Shown: positions 1 through 7,075 of the stretch, piece by piece
How the letters are laid out: the number at the start of each line of letters is the position of its first letter
Numbering within the stretch: the first letter of the stretch is position 1
Assembly (NCBI GenBank): GCA_003240695.1
Contig: QFNC01000056.1
Location: 1 to 27,084, forward strand
Direction: 5' to 3'
DNA: 27,084 bases
Source of the DNA: Pseudoxanthomonas suwonensis
GTDB lineage: Bacteria > Pseudomonadota > Gammaproteobacteria > Xanthomonadales > Xanthomonadaceae
Made by a program: the position numbers and the translations under genes
The notes under the pieces: model-generated
Told to the model about the DNA's origin: nothing
What the model saw: the letters and a program-made list of their open reading frames with translations, nothing else
Databases searched by the model: none

Positions 1-93
1 GATGGTCTCCAGGCAGATGTCATGACACTGCGTGCAGTTGTCGATGCACTCGTTCATGGCCTGGGACCGGTGTGCGGCGGAATGGTGAGTCAT
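1..93 (-). CDS. Four-helix copper-storage protein (Csp/DUF326 type), 5' end only
   Basis: The first 31 codons of a gene leaving the left edge are visible, starting at an ATG at 93-91. An AAGAAGGA Shine-Dalgarno lies about 7 nt upstream (101-108). The peptide begins MTHHSAAHRSQAMNEC and carries Cys residues spaced C-x3-C-x2-C-x3-C (from residue 16). That pattern is typical of small cytosolic four-helix-bundle proteins (DUF326/Csp3/YhjQ) that bind many Cu(I) ions through Cys lining the bundle core. It is the last visible gene of the copper operon, 70 nt after the DUF411 gene. A copper-storage role is inferred from this motif and the context; the rest of the protein is not visible. Confidence 0.72.
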   Translation of the reverse strand, partial: MTHHSAAHRSQAMNECIDNCTQCHDICLETI

Positions 94-163
94 GTGGTTC
101 TCCTTCTTCTTTGCGGGCGAGAATCGGCGCGCCCGCAACACCGCCCCCTGTTGCTGCGACGGA

Positions 164-688
164 TCAGTGCTGTGCGAACGGTTCAGTGGTTCCGTCGCGA
201 TGGACCAGCTCGACCGTATACGGCTGCTGGCGTCCTTCCGGGACCTCCATGCCCGGCGAACCGAGCGGCATTCCGGGCAGGACCAGGCCGCGTGCGTCCG
301 GCTTTTCTTCGAGGAGGCGCTTGATGTCCTCGGCCGGGACATGGCCTTCGATGACGTATCCGCCGACCTCGGCCGTGTGGCAGGAGCCCTTTGCATAGGG
401 GACACCCAGGCGCTCCTTGACCGGCCCCAGGTCATCCATGTCATGCACATCCACGGCGAAGCCCGCCTTTTTCACGTGGTCGATCCAGCTACCGCAGCAC
501 CCGCAGGTCGGGGTCTTGTGGACCGTCATGCGTGGCAGGGTAGCGGGAGTCGCGTCGGCCGTTTTCGGGGCGACCTGCGCTGTGGGCGCGATGGTGGATT
601 GCGCGGGTGTAGCCGCCTGGGTGCAGGCACCCAGGCCGGCGACCGCAAAAGCCGCCCACGCCAGTCGGTTCAATCTGCAGGTTTTCAT
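164..688 (-). CDS. DUF411 copper-associated lipoprotein
   Basis: A 174-residue protein. The ATG at 688 is chosen because it begins a signal peptide and has GGAG a few bases upstream; longer readings of this frame run antisense-like through the neighbouring gene. Residues 1-22 form a lipoprotein signal ending in the lipobox Leu-Gly-Ala-Cys22, so the protein is probably anchored in a membrane facing the periplasm. A low-complexity Ala/Thr/Pro linker (23-50) leads into a DUF411 domain (about 53-150) with the motif TPTCGCCGSW (C62, C64, C65) and a second GSCH site. DUF411 proteins recur in copper and silver resistance operons and are presumed metal binding; no reaction is established. The gene lies 14 nt after the NTF2-like gene, inside the cop operon. 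Confidence 0.85.
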   Translation of the reverse strand: MKTCRLNRLAWAAFAVAGLGACTQAATPAQSTIAPTAQVAPKTADATPATLPRMTVHKTPTCGCCGSWIDHVKKAGFAVDVHDMDDLGPVKERLGVPYAKGSCHTAEVGGYVIEGHVPAEDIKRLLEEKPDARGLVLPGMPLGSPGMEVPEGRQQPYTVELVHRDGTTEPFAQH

Positions 689-702
689 TTCTGGTTCTCC
701 GC

Positions 703-1212
703 TCAGCGCTTGGTCCGCGAGGACCAGTGGATGTGGACGATCCGCCAGCCATCGGCGGTCTGCTTCAGCACCATCGTCTCGGTGCTCTGGACGGTCAGCG
801 GCTTGCCGTCCTTCTGGGCGTGCAGCTCGCTTTCGGTGCCGACCCACGCGAACTCGCCTGCGACCCGTGCGCGTTGACGGAGCAACTGGCGATGGGCGCC
901 CTTGAGGAACGCCGCATCGCTGACGGCGTGATGGCCCAGATATTCCTCGCGGCTGCGCTCGGCCCCCCCGGACTCGAGGATGAGGACGTCGGCAGCGAGC
1001 AGGGATCCGACCGTGGCCAGGTCGCCGTTGGACAGGGCGGTGTTGAACCGCTCCGCCACGTCGACGGCGGCCTTCGCGGCGGCCGGCACGTCTACGTCCG
1101 CCGCTGCCGCAGCGGCGGCGTGATGTGCATGCGACTGTGCCGTCTGCGCCATTGCGGGCGACACCATTGCCAGCATCAGCGCGAGGCCAGACGAAATTGC
1201 TGTTGCATTCAT
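703..1212 (-). CDS. Secreted NTF2-like (SnoaL/DUF4440-type) protein
   Basis: A 169-residue protein starting at an ATG with GGAG about 8 nt upstream. Residues 1-22 are a Sec signal peptide ending AMA, followed by a His/Ala-rich stretch (QSHAHH then poly-Ala, 25-50). From about residue 50 to the end it reads as a cone-shaped NTF2 fold of the DUF4440/SnoaL type: AERFNTALSNGD, LLAADVLILESGG, then the C-terminal strand pair TETMVLKQTADGWRIVHIHWSS. Family members bind small ligands or act as accessory domains; the ligand here is unknown. Its place between the cytochrome c and DUF411 genes of a copper operon suggests a periplasmic role in metal stress. Similar ORFs occur in other cop clusters, but the function is not established. 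Confidence 0.8.
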   Translation of the reverse strand: MNATAISSGLALMLAMVSPAMAQTAQSHAHHAAAAAAADVDVPAAAKAAVDVAERFNTALSNGDLATVGSLLAADVLILESGGAERSREEYLGHHAVSDAAFLKGAHRQLLRQRARVAGEFAWVGTESELHAQKDGKPLTVQSTETMVLKQTADGWRIVHIHWSSRTKR

Positions 1213-1229
1213 TGTTCAACTCCAGGTTT

Positions 1230-2000
1230 TCAGTGAGTGTGCGCAGGGCCGTCTTCGGCCTCGGTCATATGGGGTGAAGGTGGAGACTGCACTTTGCCAT
1301 CGGCATGGCGATGCTCTACCGCGCGGACTTCTGTGTCGGTAACACGCTTTCCGTGGTCATCGTCCATACCCGGCGACTGCGCGTGCGGCATCGCGTCGCT
1401 CCCAGCTGTGGGCTGGGCAGGGTGATCCTCCGTCGCCGCCTCGCCATGGTCGTCGTCGTGTGTCTCGCCGCCGCCATGCGCGTGGCCTTCGCTGCTGTCG
1501 ACCAGTTCCCTGTATGCAGCCGCGTCGAGCGTGGGCAGCACCTGCAGGAACGCGGCCATGTTCCATATGTACTCGTCCTCCATGTTCTTGCCCCAGGCGG
1601 GCATGCCGCTTGCTTTGATCCCGTGCTTGATCACCCAGAACGCTTTTGGCGCATCGACCCCGTACTGGCTGAGGTTGGGCGGGGCTGGATACAGGCCTTG
1701 GCTCATCTCTGTTTCGGCCATCGATGGAGCCAGGTGGCACCCGGCGCACATCGCTGCGTAGTTGCCCGCGCCCTGCACGATTCTCGCTGGATCGTCCAGG
1801 CCCGGCGGGACGTCCAACCTTCCCGCACGCGCCAGGATGGAGCGCTCGCGTGCGGTCTCGAGCACAAAGTGCACGGGCCTGGTGTGCATGTCATCCGCGG
1901 CGACGTTGTATACGCCGCCCCAGATAAAGCCCGCCGCGCCCACTGCGGCAACCAGGGGAACTCCGATCAGCCAAACACGCTTGCGAGTCTTCGGTTGCAT
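1230..2000 (-). CDS. Membrane-anchored cytochrome c with His-rich C-terminal tail
   Basis: A 256-residue protein. A single N-terminal membrane segment (about residues 8-30) follows a basic start and probably anchors the protein facing the periplasm. A class I cytochrome c domain has the haem site CAGCH (C85, C88, H89), with M133 in the segment SGMPAWG as probable sixth ligand and the helix YIWNMAAFLQVLP after it. From about residue 172 the protein changes to a tail rich in His, Asp and Glu (many HG, DDDHG and AHTH units), which looks like a metal-binding extension. It starts 13 nt after copB stops and is probably co-transcribed. A role in electron transfer to or from the periplasmic copper oxidase is an inference; the partner is unknown. 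Confidence 0.86.
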   Translation of the reverse strand: MQPKTRKRVWLIGVPLVAAVGAAGFIWGGVYNVAADDMHTRPVHFVLETARERSILARAGRLDVPPGLDDPARIVQGAGNYAAMCAGCHLAPSMAETEMSQGLYPAPPNLSQYGVDAPKAFWVIKHGIKASGMPAWGKNMEDEYIWNMAAFLQVLPTLDAAAYRELVDSSEGHAHGGGETHDDDHGEAATEDHPAQPTAGSDAMPHAQSPGMDDDHGKRVTDTEVRAVEHRHADGKVQSPPSPHMTEAEDGPAHTH

Positions 2001-2013
2001 ACGAGTACTCCGA

Positions 2014-3192
2014 TCAGAACCAGATCCTCACGCCCGCCACGATACGGGTGTCGTCAACATCACCGGACTCCGCGCGACGGAAGTCTGCGGTTCCGCCGTA
2101 GGCACGCTCCCAGACCACGCCGACATACGGCGCGAACTGTCGATGGAACTCGTAGCGCAGCCGGAAACCGGCTTCGACCTTGCTCAGCCCACTGCCGATT
2201 CCCACCGCCGGATCGTCCTTGCTCCAGGCCTCGCCTTCGACCAGCCACTGGCCGATCAGCCGGTTGGTGAACAGCATTTCGTATTCGGCTTCCGCACCTA
2301 CCCCGAGCTGACCGGACTCGCCTAGGTAGGCCGTCGCGGAGACTTCGAATTTGTACGGCGCAAGACCGATCACACCGAGCGCGGCATAGGTGCGCGACGG
2401 CCCGCCGCCGAAGGCGAAGTCATGGCGGACACCGGCGACTGCGTCCCACCATCGGGCGATCGCTCGGCCGTACAGCACTTCCACATCCGCCGACTCGGTG
2501 GATCCACCTGCACGCTCGCCCTCGCTGCGCAGCCAGAGCCGGTTCAAGTCGGAACCCACCCAGCCTTGTGCTTCCCAGGCCATGCCGGTGCCGTCCTCGT
2601 CCGCGTCCCACGCCTCTAGCCGGTCAAGCGCCCAGTAGGAATTGATCGATTCACCATGCATCAGGTGCTCGTCGAGGTCCGGGAACGCCGCAGCCCGATC
2701 TGTCGGCGTGACAACCGGGATTGGCTCGCGCGGCTCGGCCGTCGGCGGCAGGTCCTCGCTGACACCAGGTTGATGGCCCATGGAAGCGTGATCCATGCCC
2801 GAGTGATCCATGCCGGAGTGATCCATGCCGGAGTGATCCATGCCGGAGTGATCCATGCCGGAGTGATCCATCCCGGAGTGATCCATCGTGGAGTGGTCCA
2901 TCGTGGAGTGGTCCATCCCGGTGTGTTCGCTGTCGGCAGGATTCGCAGCTCCGTGCCGCATGTTCCCGTGGTTCATCGTCCCGTGATCGTCGGAACTCTT
3001 GTCCGGTGAAGTCGGTAGATGGCCGGCGTGCGGATCCGCGGGCCTTGGCGACGATGGTGACGCAGCCGGCTTGGCTGCCGGATGGTGTGCGGCGTGGTCC
3101 GTCTCCTGCGCCCACGCCGGGGCGCAACCAGTTGCAAGAACGAGTACGGACGTCAGGCCGATGGCTAGGGAGTGACGATTGGAACGGCTCAT
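2014..3192 (-). CDS. copB: CopB, outer-membrane copper resistance protein
   Basis: A CopB-family (PF05275) protein of 392 residues. The start is set at the ATG at 3192: GGAGGA lies about 9 nt upstream, whereas the in-frame ATG at 3201, which overlaps the copA stop as ATGA, sits only one or two bases from that Shine-Dalgarno. A Sec signal ends near AWAQ. A His/Met-rich periplasmic stretch follows, with a run of SGMDH-type pentapeptides (about residues 89-140) encoded by a 15-bp tandem repeat. The C-terminal half (from about 175) is the membrane domain with alternating strands ending in VRIWF, a terminal-Phe outer-membrane signature. CopB works with CopA to sequester or export periplasmic copper. 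The repeat number is likely variable between strains. Confidence 0.93.
   Translation of the reverse strand: MSRSNRHSLAIGLTSVLVLATGCAPAWAQETDHAAHHPAAKPAASPSSPRPADPHAGHLPTSPDKSSDDHGTMNHGNMRHGAANPADSEHTGMDHSTMDHSTMDHSGMDHSGMDHSGMDHSGMDHSGMDHSGMDHASMGHQPGVSEDLPPTAEPREPIPVVTPTDRAAAFPDLDEHLMHGESINSYWALDRLEAWDADEDGTGMAWEAQGWVGSDLNRLWLRSEGERAGGSTESADVEVLYGRAIARWWDAVAGVRHDFAFGGGPSRTYAALGVIGLAPYKFEVSATAYLGESGQLGVGAEAEYEMLFTNRLIGQWLVEGEAWSKDDPAVGIGSGLSKVEAGFRLRYEFHRQFAPYVGVVWERAYGGTADFRRAESGDVDDTRIVAGVRIWF
2776..2925 (-). repeat. 15-bp tandem repeat encoding SGMDH pentapeptides in copB
   Basis: About ten head-to-tail 15-bp units (consensus on the plus strand gagtgatccatgccg) encode successive five-residue units ending MDH. 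The central six are SGMDH, with STMDH and ASMGH variants at the flanks. Several units are identical at the DNA level, so copy number could change by slippage. The Met and His side chains are typical periplasmic copper ligands in CopB. Confidence 0.9.
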
Positions 3193-3197
3193 GGCGT

Positions 3198-5084
3198 TCA
3201 TTCCTCCACCCGCACTTCGCGGAACATGCCGGCTTCCATGTGGTAAAGCAGGTGGCAATGGAACGCCCAGCGACCCAGCGCGTCGGCGCGCACGCGAAAG
3301 GCCCGCTTCGTACCAGGCGGCATGTCGATGGTGTGCTTGCGCACCATGAAGTTGCCGGACTCGTCCTCGAGGTCGCTCCACACGCCGTGCAGATGGATCG
3401 GGTGCGACATCATCGTGTCGTTGACCAAGACGACTCGCATGCGCTCGCCGTACTTCAGACGCAGGGGTTCGGCGTCAGCGAACTTCACTCCGTTGAACGA
3501 CCAGGCGAAACGCTCCATGTGCCCGGTCAGGTGCAGCTCGACCGTGCGACCGGGCTCACGCCCGTCCGGGTCGCTGAACGTGCTGCGCAGGTCGGAGTAG
3601 GTCAGCACGCGGCGGCCGTTGTCGCGTAAGCCGATGCCCGGGTCATCCAGCCTGGGCGCGGGCGCCATCGTCTGCATGTCGACCAGGGGGTTGCCGGTTT
3701 CGGTGGCAGGGTGTTCCTGCATGCCGCCGGCACCGTGGTCCATCCCGGCCACGCTCCCGCCGGTGCCATGATCCATGTCGGCCATGCTTCCGCCGGCCAT
3801 TGCGCCTCCAGCCATCGCCGACATGTCGTGACCGCTGTGATCCATGCCGCCGGTTGCACCACCGGCCATTGCGCTGTGAGACATCGAAGACATGTCATGG
3901 CCGCCGCCACCCATTCCGCCGTGGCCCATGTCGTCCATGGTGAGAATCGGCTTGGGATCGACGTTGGGCACGGGAGCCCGCAGCCCTTGCCTGACGGCGA
4001 GCGTGCCGCTGATGTAGCCGGTACGGCCACTGTCCTGGGCAAAGATGGTGAACGCATCCTGCCCGGTCGGTTCGACAATGACGTCGAAGGTCTCGGCGGT
4101 GGCGATGCGGAATTCGTCGACCGTGACCGGATGCACGTACTGGCCATCGGCTGCGACCACGGTCATCTTCAGGCCCGGGATGCGCACGTCGAAGTAGGTC
4201 ATCGCGGACCCGTTGATGAAGCGCAGGCGTACCTTCTCGCCGGACCGGAACAGTCCGGTCCAGTTGCCGAGCGAGGTCGTGCCGTTCAACAGGTAGGTGT
4301 AGGTGTTGCCGTTGACGTCCGACAGGTCGGTCGGTGTCATCCGCATCTGGCCCCACATCTTGCGATCTTCGACCGTGGCGGCCAGGCCGTGCTGTTTCAC
4401 GTCGTCGAAGAAATCGCCGACCGTCCGCTTGGAGAAGTTGTCGAAGTCCGACCGCTTCTTGAGCCGGGCGAACAGGCGCTTCGGATCGAGGTCGGTCCAG
4501 TCGCTGAGCATGACCACGTAATCGCGGTCATAGGCGAAGGGCTCGGGTTCCAGCGGCTCGATCACCAGTGGCCCGTAGAGACCGGCCTGCTCCTGGAAGC
4601 CGGAATGGCTGTGGTACCAGTAGGTGCCGCCCTGCACGACGTTGAAGCGGTACTGGTAGGTCTCGCCACGGTTGATGCCGTTGAAGCTCAGCCCGGGCAC
4701 GCCGTCCATGTCGGCCGGCAGCAGGATGCCGTGCCAGTGGATCGACGCCTGCTCGCCATGGATCGAGCCGCGGGGCAGGGCATTGCGGACCCGCAGGTTG
4801 ACGGTGGTGCCTTCCCGCCAGCGCAGCAAGGGTGCGGGAATCGATCCGTTGACCGTGATCGCGGGGCGCGTGGCGCCGGTGAAGTTCATCGGCGTCTCGC
4901 CGATGGTCAGGTCGAACTCGGTGCCCGAGAGCACGTTGGGCAGGCCCTCGGCCTTGACGGCCCAGCTGGAACGGGGCCACAGGCCCAAGGTTGCGACGGC
5001 CCCGCCAACAGCAAGGCCCTGGACGAAGCGGCGGCGCGACGGGGCAGACAGCCCTCCGGCACGGCCGAAAGAATCGGATGACAT
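3198..5084 (-). CDS. copA: CopA, periplasmic multicopper oxidase
   Basis: A 628-residue multicopper oxidase of the CopA family. The ATG at 5084 has GGAG 6 nt upstream and begins a Tat signal peptide (SRRRF at residues 16-20, hydrophobic core 21-34, cleavage near SWA). Three cupredoxin domains follow. Copper ligands visible include HWH (116-118), HSH (158-160), HPIHLHG in the third domain, and the C-terminal HCHLLYHMEAGM (609-620), which carries the type 1 Cys610 and Met620. A Met/His/Gly-rich stretch at about 405-480 (MDHSGHDMSAM-like units) is the expected copper-binding insert. The enzyme oxidises Cu(I) and binds copper in the periplasm. The stop overlaps an upstream copB ATG as ATGA, suggesting coupled translation. 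All signature motifs are intact. Confidence 0.96.
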   Translation of the reverse strand: MSSDSFGRAGGLSAPSRRRFVQGLAVGGAVATLGLWPRSSWAVKAEGLPNVLSGTEFDLTIGETPMNFTGATRPAITVNGSIPAPLLRWREGTTVNLRVRNALPRGSIHGEQASIHWHGILLPADMDGVPGLSFNGINRGETYQYRFNVVQGGTYWYHSHSGFQEQAGLYGPLVIEPLEPEPFAYDRDYVVMLSDWTDLDPKRLFARLKKRSDFDNFSKRTVGDFFDDVKQHGLAATVEDRKMWGQMRMTPTDLSDVNGNTYTYLLNGTTSLGNWTGLFRSGEKVRLRFINGSAMTYFDVRIPGLKMTVVAADGQYVHPVTVDEFRIATAETFDVIVEPTGQDAFTIFAQDSGRTGYISGTLAVRQGLRAPVPNVDPKPILTMDDMGHGGMGGGGHDMSSMSHSAMAGGATGGMDHSGHDMSAMAGGAMAGGSMADMDHGTGGSVAGMDHGAGGMQEHPATETGNPLVDMQTMAPAPRLDDPGIGLRDNGRRVLTYSDLRSTFSDPDGREPGRTVELHLTGHMERFAWSFNGVKFADAEPLRLKYGERMRVVLVNDTMMSHPIHLHGVWSDLEDESGNFMVRKHTIDMPPGTKRAFRVRADALGRWAFHCHLLYHMEAGMFREVRVEE

Positions 5085-5106
5085 GGGAACTCCGGGAAAG
5101 GTCGAG

Positions 5107-5176
5107 GGCTCGCGGGGCGAGCCTTGCCCTGTCGGTGCGGAACAGCGGACAGGGTCCATCAACGCCTCAAGAGGCG
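5107..5176 (-). promoter_or_regulatory. Three consecutive hairpins in the copL-copA spacer
   Basis: The 103-nt spacer between the copL stop and the copA start contains three perfect inverted repeats: GGCTCGC/GCGAGCC at 5107-5123 (3-nt loop), CCCTGTC/GACAGGG at 5127-5133 and 5148-5154, and CGCCTC/GAGGCG at 5163-5176 (2-nt loop). No U-run follows, so these are not classic terminators. They could affect mRNA stability or link copL translation to copA expression. The repeats are seen directly; the function is inferred. Confidence 0.5.
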
Positions 5177-5187
5177 TGCAGCGACAC

Positions 5188-5610
5188 TTAGCCGATCGGA
5201 GGTCGGAACAGCTTGGTCAGGGCAGCGGACGCGTGCAGCGACAGGAAGGGCTCGGCGGTTTGCCGATACAGGACGGAGACGTTGCCGAGTGTTGAACCGA
5301 CGAGTGCCGCAAAACAATGGTGCATGCACGCACAGCAATCGCCCGCCTGGCAGCAATCGCCCAACGGCGATTTCGCGTCGACCAGCTCAGCGGGCCGCGG
5401 GTGACTGTGATCGTCGGCCACCGGCGGGGTCGCTGTGGCGTGGCAGGCAGCCATGGCCTCGCTTCGTGTCTGCGCCGCGGCCACGGAGGTCACGTCGCCC
5501 GCGGAGTCTCTCAGATGATCCATATGCATGGCCGCCCCAGCAATGCCCGGACCGTTGGCCAACAGGGCAACGATCAGGAACAACCGCATCAGGAGTGCGC
5601 GGAGAGGCAT
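5188..5610 (-). CDS. copL: CopL-family metal-binding regulatory protein
   Basis: A 140-residue protein resembling the Xanthomonas CopL family, which lies directly upstream of copAB and is needed for copper-induced expression of those genes. Residues 1-27 look like a Sec signal (LLMRLFLIVALLANG, then GAA). The middle holds scattered His residues (MHMDH, DDHSH) and a Cys/His cluster at 84-99: GDCCQAGDCCACMHHC. The C terminus LFRPPIG is the hallmark ending of the family. The start ATG at 5610 has only a weak Shine-Dalgarno; an in-frame ATG at 5589 is an alternative. It is the first gene of the copper operon, and its transcription would begin in the 125-bp gap after the tnpT-like gene. How CopL acts, as a protein or through its translation, is not settled. 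Confidence 0.88.
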   Translation of the reverse strand: MPLRALLMRLFLIVALLANGPGIAGAAMHMDHLRDSAGDVTSVAAAQTRSEAMAACHATATPPVADDHSHPRPAELVDAKSPLGDCCQAGDCCACMHHCFAALVGSTLGNVSVLYRQTAEPFLSLHASAALTKLFRPPIG

Positions 5611-5631
5611 GCACTCAACTATACAGGCACA

Positions 5632-5660
5632 TGTAAACTGCAGATGAATACACTCGGCAA
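5632..5660 (-). promoter_or_regulatory. Candidate promoter of the copL operon
   Basis: On the minus strand, TTGCCG (5660-5655) and TTTACA (5637-5632) are separated by 17 bp. This would place a transcription start near 5625, about 15 nt before the copL ATG. The match to sigma-70 elements is moderate. The interval 5611-5735 has no gene and no other clear structure. Confidence 0.35.
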
Positions 5661-5735
5661 CGCGTGCGTATAGATAGCGGGTCGGCAGTATTCGTGGGAT
5701 GCTGTGTTCGATAACTAAGCCGCTGGCGGCGACGT

Positions 5736-6776
5736 TTATTTCGCCGTCGTGCGCGGTGGCTTGCGGCGCTGCGGCTCGGCCGCCGGGCTGAAGCGCTCGA
5801 GCAGCTCTTGCGTCGCTTCCAAGCGTGCGCTGACTCGCGCGGCCTCGGCCTGGACCTGCTGCCGATGGGTGCGTTCCTGCTCCAATGCGTCGCGTGCGCC
5901 GGTTAATTCGCCCCGCAGCGTGTCCAGGCGGTGTGTGTCGTCGGCCCAGCGGGTCTGCAGCGCGGTGTGTTCGGCGGCCAGCAGCTTCAGGCCGTCCAGC
6001 GCCTGCTGCTGCCCTGTAGCGTCTTCGCGGGCTTGGCGCAGGTCCTGTTCCAGCCGCCCGTTGAGCTCGAGCAGGCGCTCGGCGTCGCGGTTGAGCTGCA
6101 GCAGCTCGTGGTTCTTTGCGGTCAGTGTCTCGTTGGCCTGGCGCAACGCGACCTGCAGTTCCTGCACCTGCTGCTCGTGCCGACGCTGCTCCTGCTCGCG
6201 CTGCTCCCGCACCGAGGTGCGGTAGTGCTCCAGCGCCTCACGTGCGTGCTGGTGCTTCTCCTCCAGCGAGCGGGCGTGCGCCTCGTGCTCGGCCACCCGG
6301 GTGGTCAGCCCGGCGACGCGTTCCTCCAACTGCCGCACCGTGGTGTTCGCCTCGGCGAGGGTCTCCCGTGCCTGCGCGTGCGCCTCGGTCTCGGCCTGCA
6401 ACGCAGTTTCGGTGCGTTGCAATTGCGTGCTCAACGCGACCGCCTCCTGCCGCGAGGCTTCCAAGGCGGTCTCGCGCTCCTGTAGCTGCGCCTGGAAGCG
6501 TTCCTGGGCGGCGGCGATGGCGGCTTCGGCCTCCTCGTGCAGGCGCGCCGCAAGCCGGCCGACCAGATCCTGCAGCGCCTCGCTGACCGCGACCTTGGCG
6601 CCCACGCCTTGGCCGTCCTCTTCCTCTAGCTCCTTGAGGTATCGGTGAATCGTGGTCTTGGAGCCGGTGTTGCCCAGCGCCACCCGCACTGCATCGACGG
6701 AGGGGTGCTTGCCCTGCGCAACCAAGGCATCACGGGCCCGCTGCACATCGGATTTGAAGAGCCCACTTCGCGCCAT
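5736..6776 (-). CDS. tnpT: KfrA_N/coiled-coil DNA-binding protein, TnpT-like
   Basis: A 346-residue protein starting at the ATG at 6776 with GGGAGA upstream. Residues 1-55 form a KfrA_N-type DNA-binding region (PF11740): VQRARDALVAQGKHPSVDAV, then LGNTGSKTTIHRYLKEL. From about 65 to 330 it is an almost unbroken coiled coil rich in Gln, Glu, Arg and Ala. The C terminus is basic (RRKPPRTTAK). Plasmid KfrA proteins share this plan, but so does TnpT of Tn4651-type transposons, which binds the resolution site beside the recombinase TnpS. The TnpT reading is preferred because a TnpS-like recombinase and a Tn3-family transposase lie in the same window. In Tn4651 tnpT and tnpS are divergent neighbours; here they are 10.8 kb apart. 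Plasmid KfrA remains possible. Confidence 0.75.
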   Translation of the reverse strand: MARSGLFKSDVQRARDALVAQGKHPSVDAVRVALGNTGSKTTIHRYLKELEEEDGQGVGAKVAVSEALQDLVGRLAARLHEEAEAAIAAAQERFQAQLQERETALEASRQEAVALSTQLQRTETALQAETEAHAQARETLAEANTTVRQLEERVAGLTTRVAEHEAHARSLEEKHQHAREALEHYRTSVREQREQEQRRHEQQVQELQVALRQANETLTAKNHELLQLNRDAERLLELNGRLEQDLRQAREDATGQQQALDGLKLLAAEHTALQTRWADDTHRLDTLRGELTGARDALEQERTHRQQVQAEAARVSARLEATQELLERFSPAAEPQRRKPPRTTAK

Positions 6777-6799
6777 GATCGTCTCCCGGTTATTTCGTA

Positions 6800-6825
6800 A
6801 TGTATTACATACCATGTAATTACAT
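6800..6825. promoter_or_regulatory. Paired palindromic operators upstream of the tnpT-like gene
   Basis: Two adjacent palindromes lie 24-49 nt before the start codon: ATGTA-T-TACAT at 6800-6810 and the perfect 12-mer ATGTAATTACAT at 6814-6825, with centres 14-15 bp apart. They sit in an AT-rich patch that probably contains the promoter. KfrA-type proteins repress their own promoters through repeated operators, so self-binding is the likely role. The symmetry is seen; the binder is inferred. Confidence 0.6.
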
Positions 6826-6871
6826 ACTATTTTGTACTCGGCGACAAGGCTCAACAAGCGCGCGTCTAAGG

Positions 6872-6894
6872 CGGGATAATGTGGAATTATCCCG
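6872..6894. other. Perfect 9-bp inverted repeat, candidate recombination core; rest of the gap to 7075 without a gene
   Basis: Arms CGGGATAAT (6872-6880) and ATTATCCCG (6886-6894) flank a 5-bp centre, gtgga. The repeat lies just upstream of the tnpT-like gene, where Tn4651-type elements keep the core of their resolution site, and its plan (two inverted recombinase arms around a short centre) fits a tyrosine recombinase site. It could equally be an operator. Between 6895 and 7075 I see no gene; there is a weaker repeat, CATTCAG (6927-6933) facing CTGGAATG (6941-6948), and a run of seven G. Confidence 0.4.
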
Positions 6895-7075
6895 TGTCAG
6901 CCGCCTGAGGCCTGCACCAGGGGGGGCATTCAGTACGAAACTGGAATGTGCCGCCGCGTGCTAGCGCTCGGTAAGCGCTGCATTTTCCGTTTGTCAGAAT
7001 CATGGCCGGCAGCGTGCTGACGAGAAGCAAAAGCGGTCAAGGGCGCGCAGGCTCTCTTCATGAGCCCTGCCGCGT

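Noticed and set aside
164..1219. A single 351-codon protein joining the NTF2-like and DUF411 regions
   Set aside because: The first half is an off-frame reading of the NTF2-like gene; the true DUF411 start at 688 has its own Shine-Dalgarno and lipoprotein signal.
2776..2925. CRISPR-like regular repeats
   Set aside because: The 15-bp units are contiguous with no spacers and encode an in-frame MDH repeat in copB.
3711..5081. A 456-codon open frame on the plus strand
   Set aside because: It lies wholly antisense to copA, whose Tat signal and copper motifs are unmistakable; the plus-strand product is His/Val/Gly-rich noise from GC-rich codon bias.
5679..5719. A possible Tn3-type terminal repeat beginning GGGTCGGC and ending CTAAG
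   Set aside because: The ends are suggestive, but no matching inverted copy was found elsewhere in the window.
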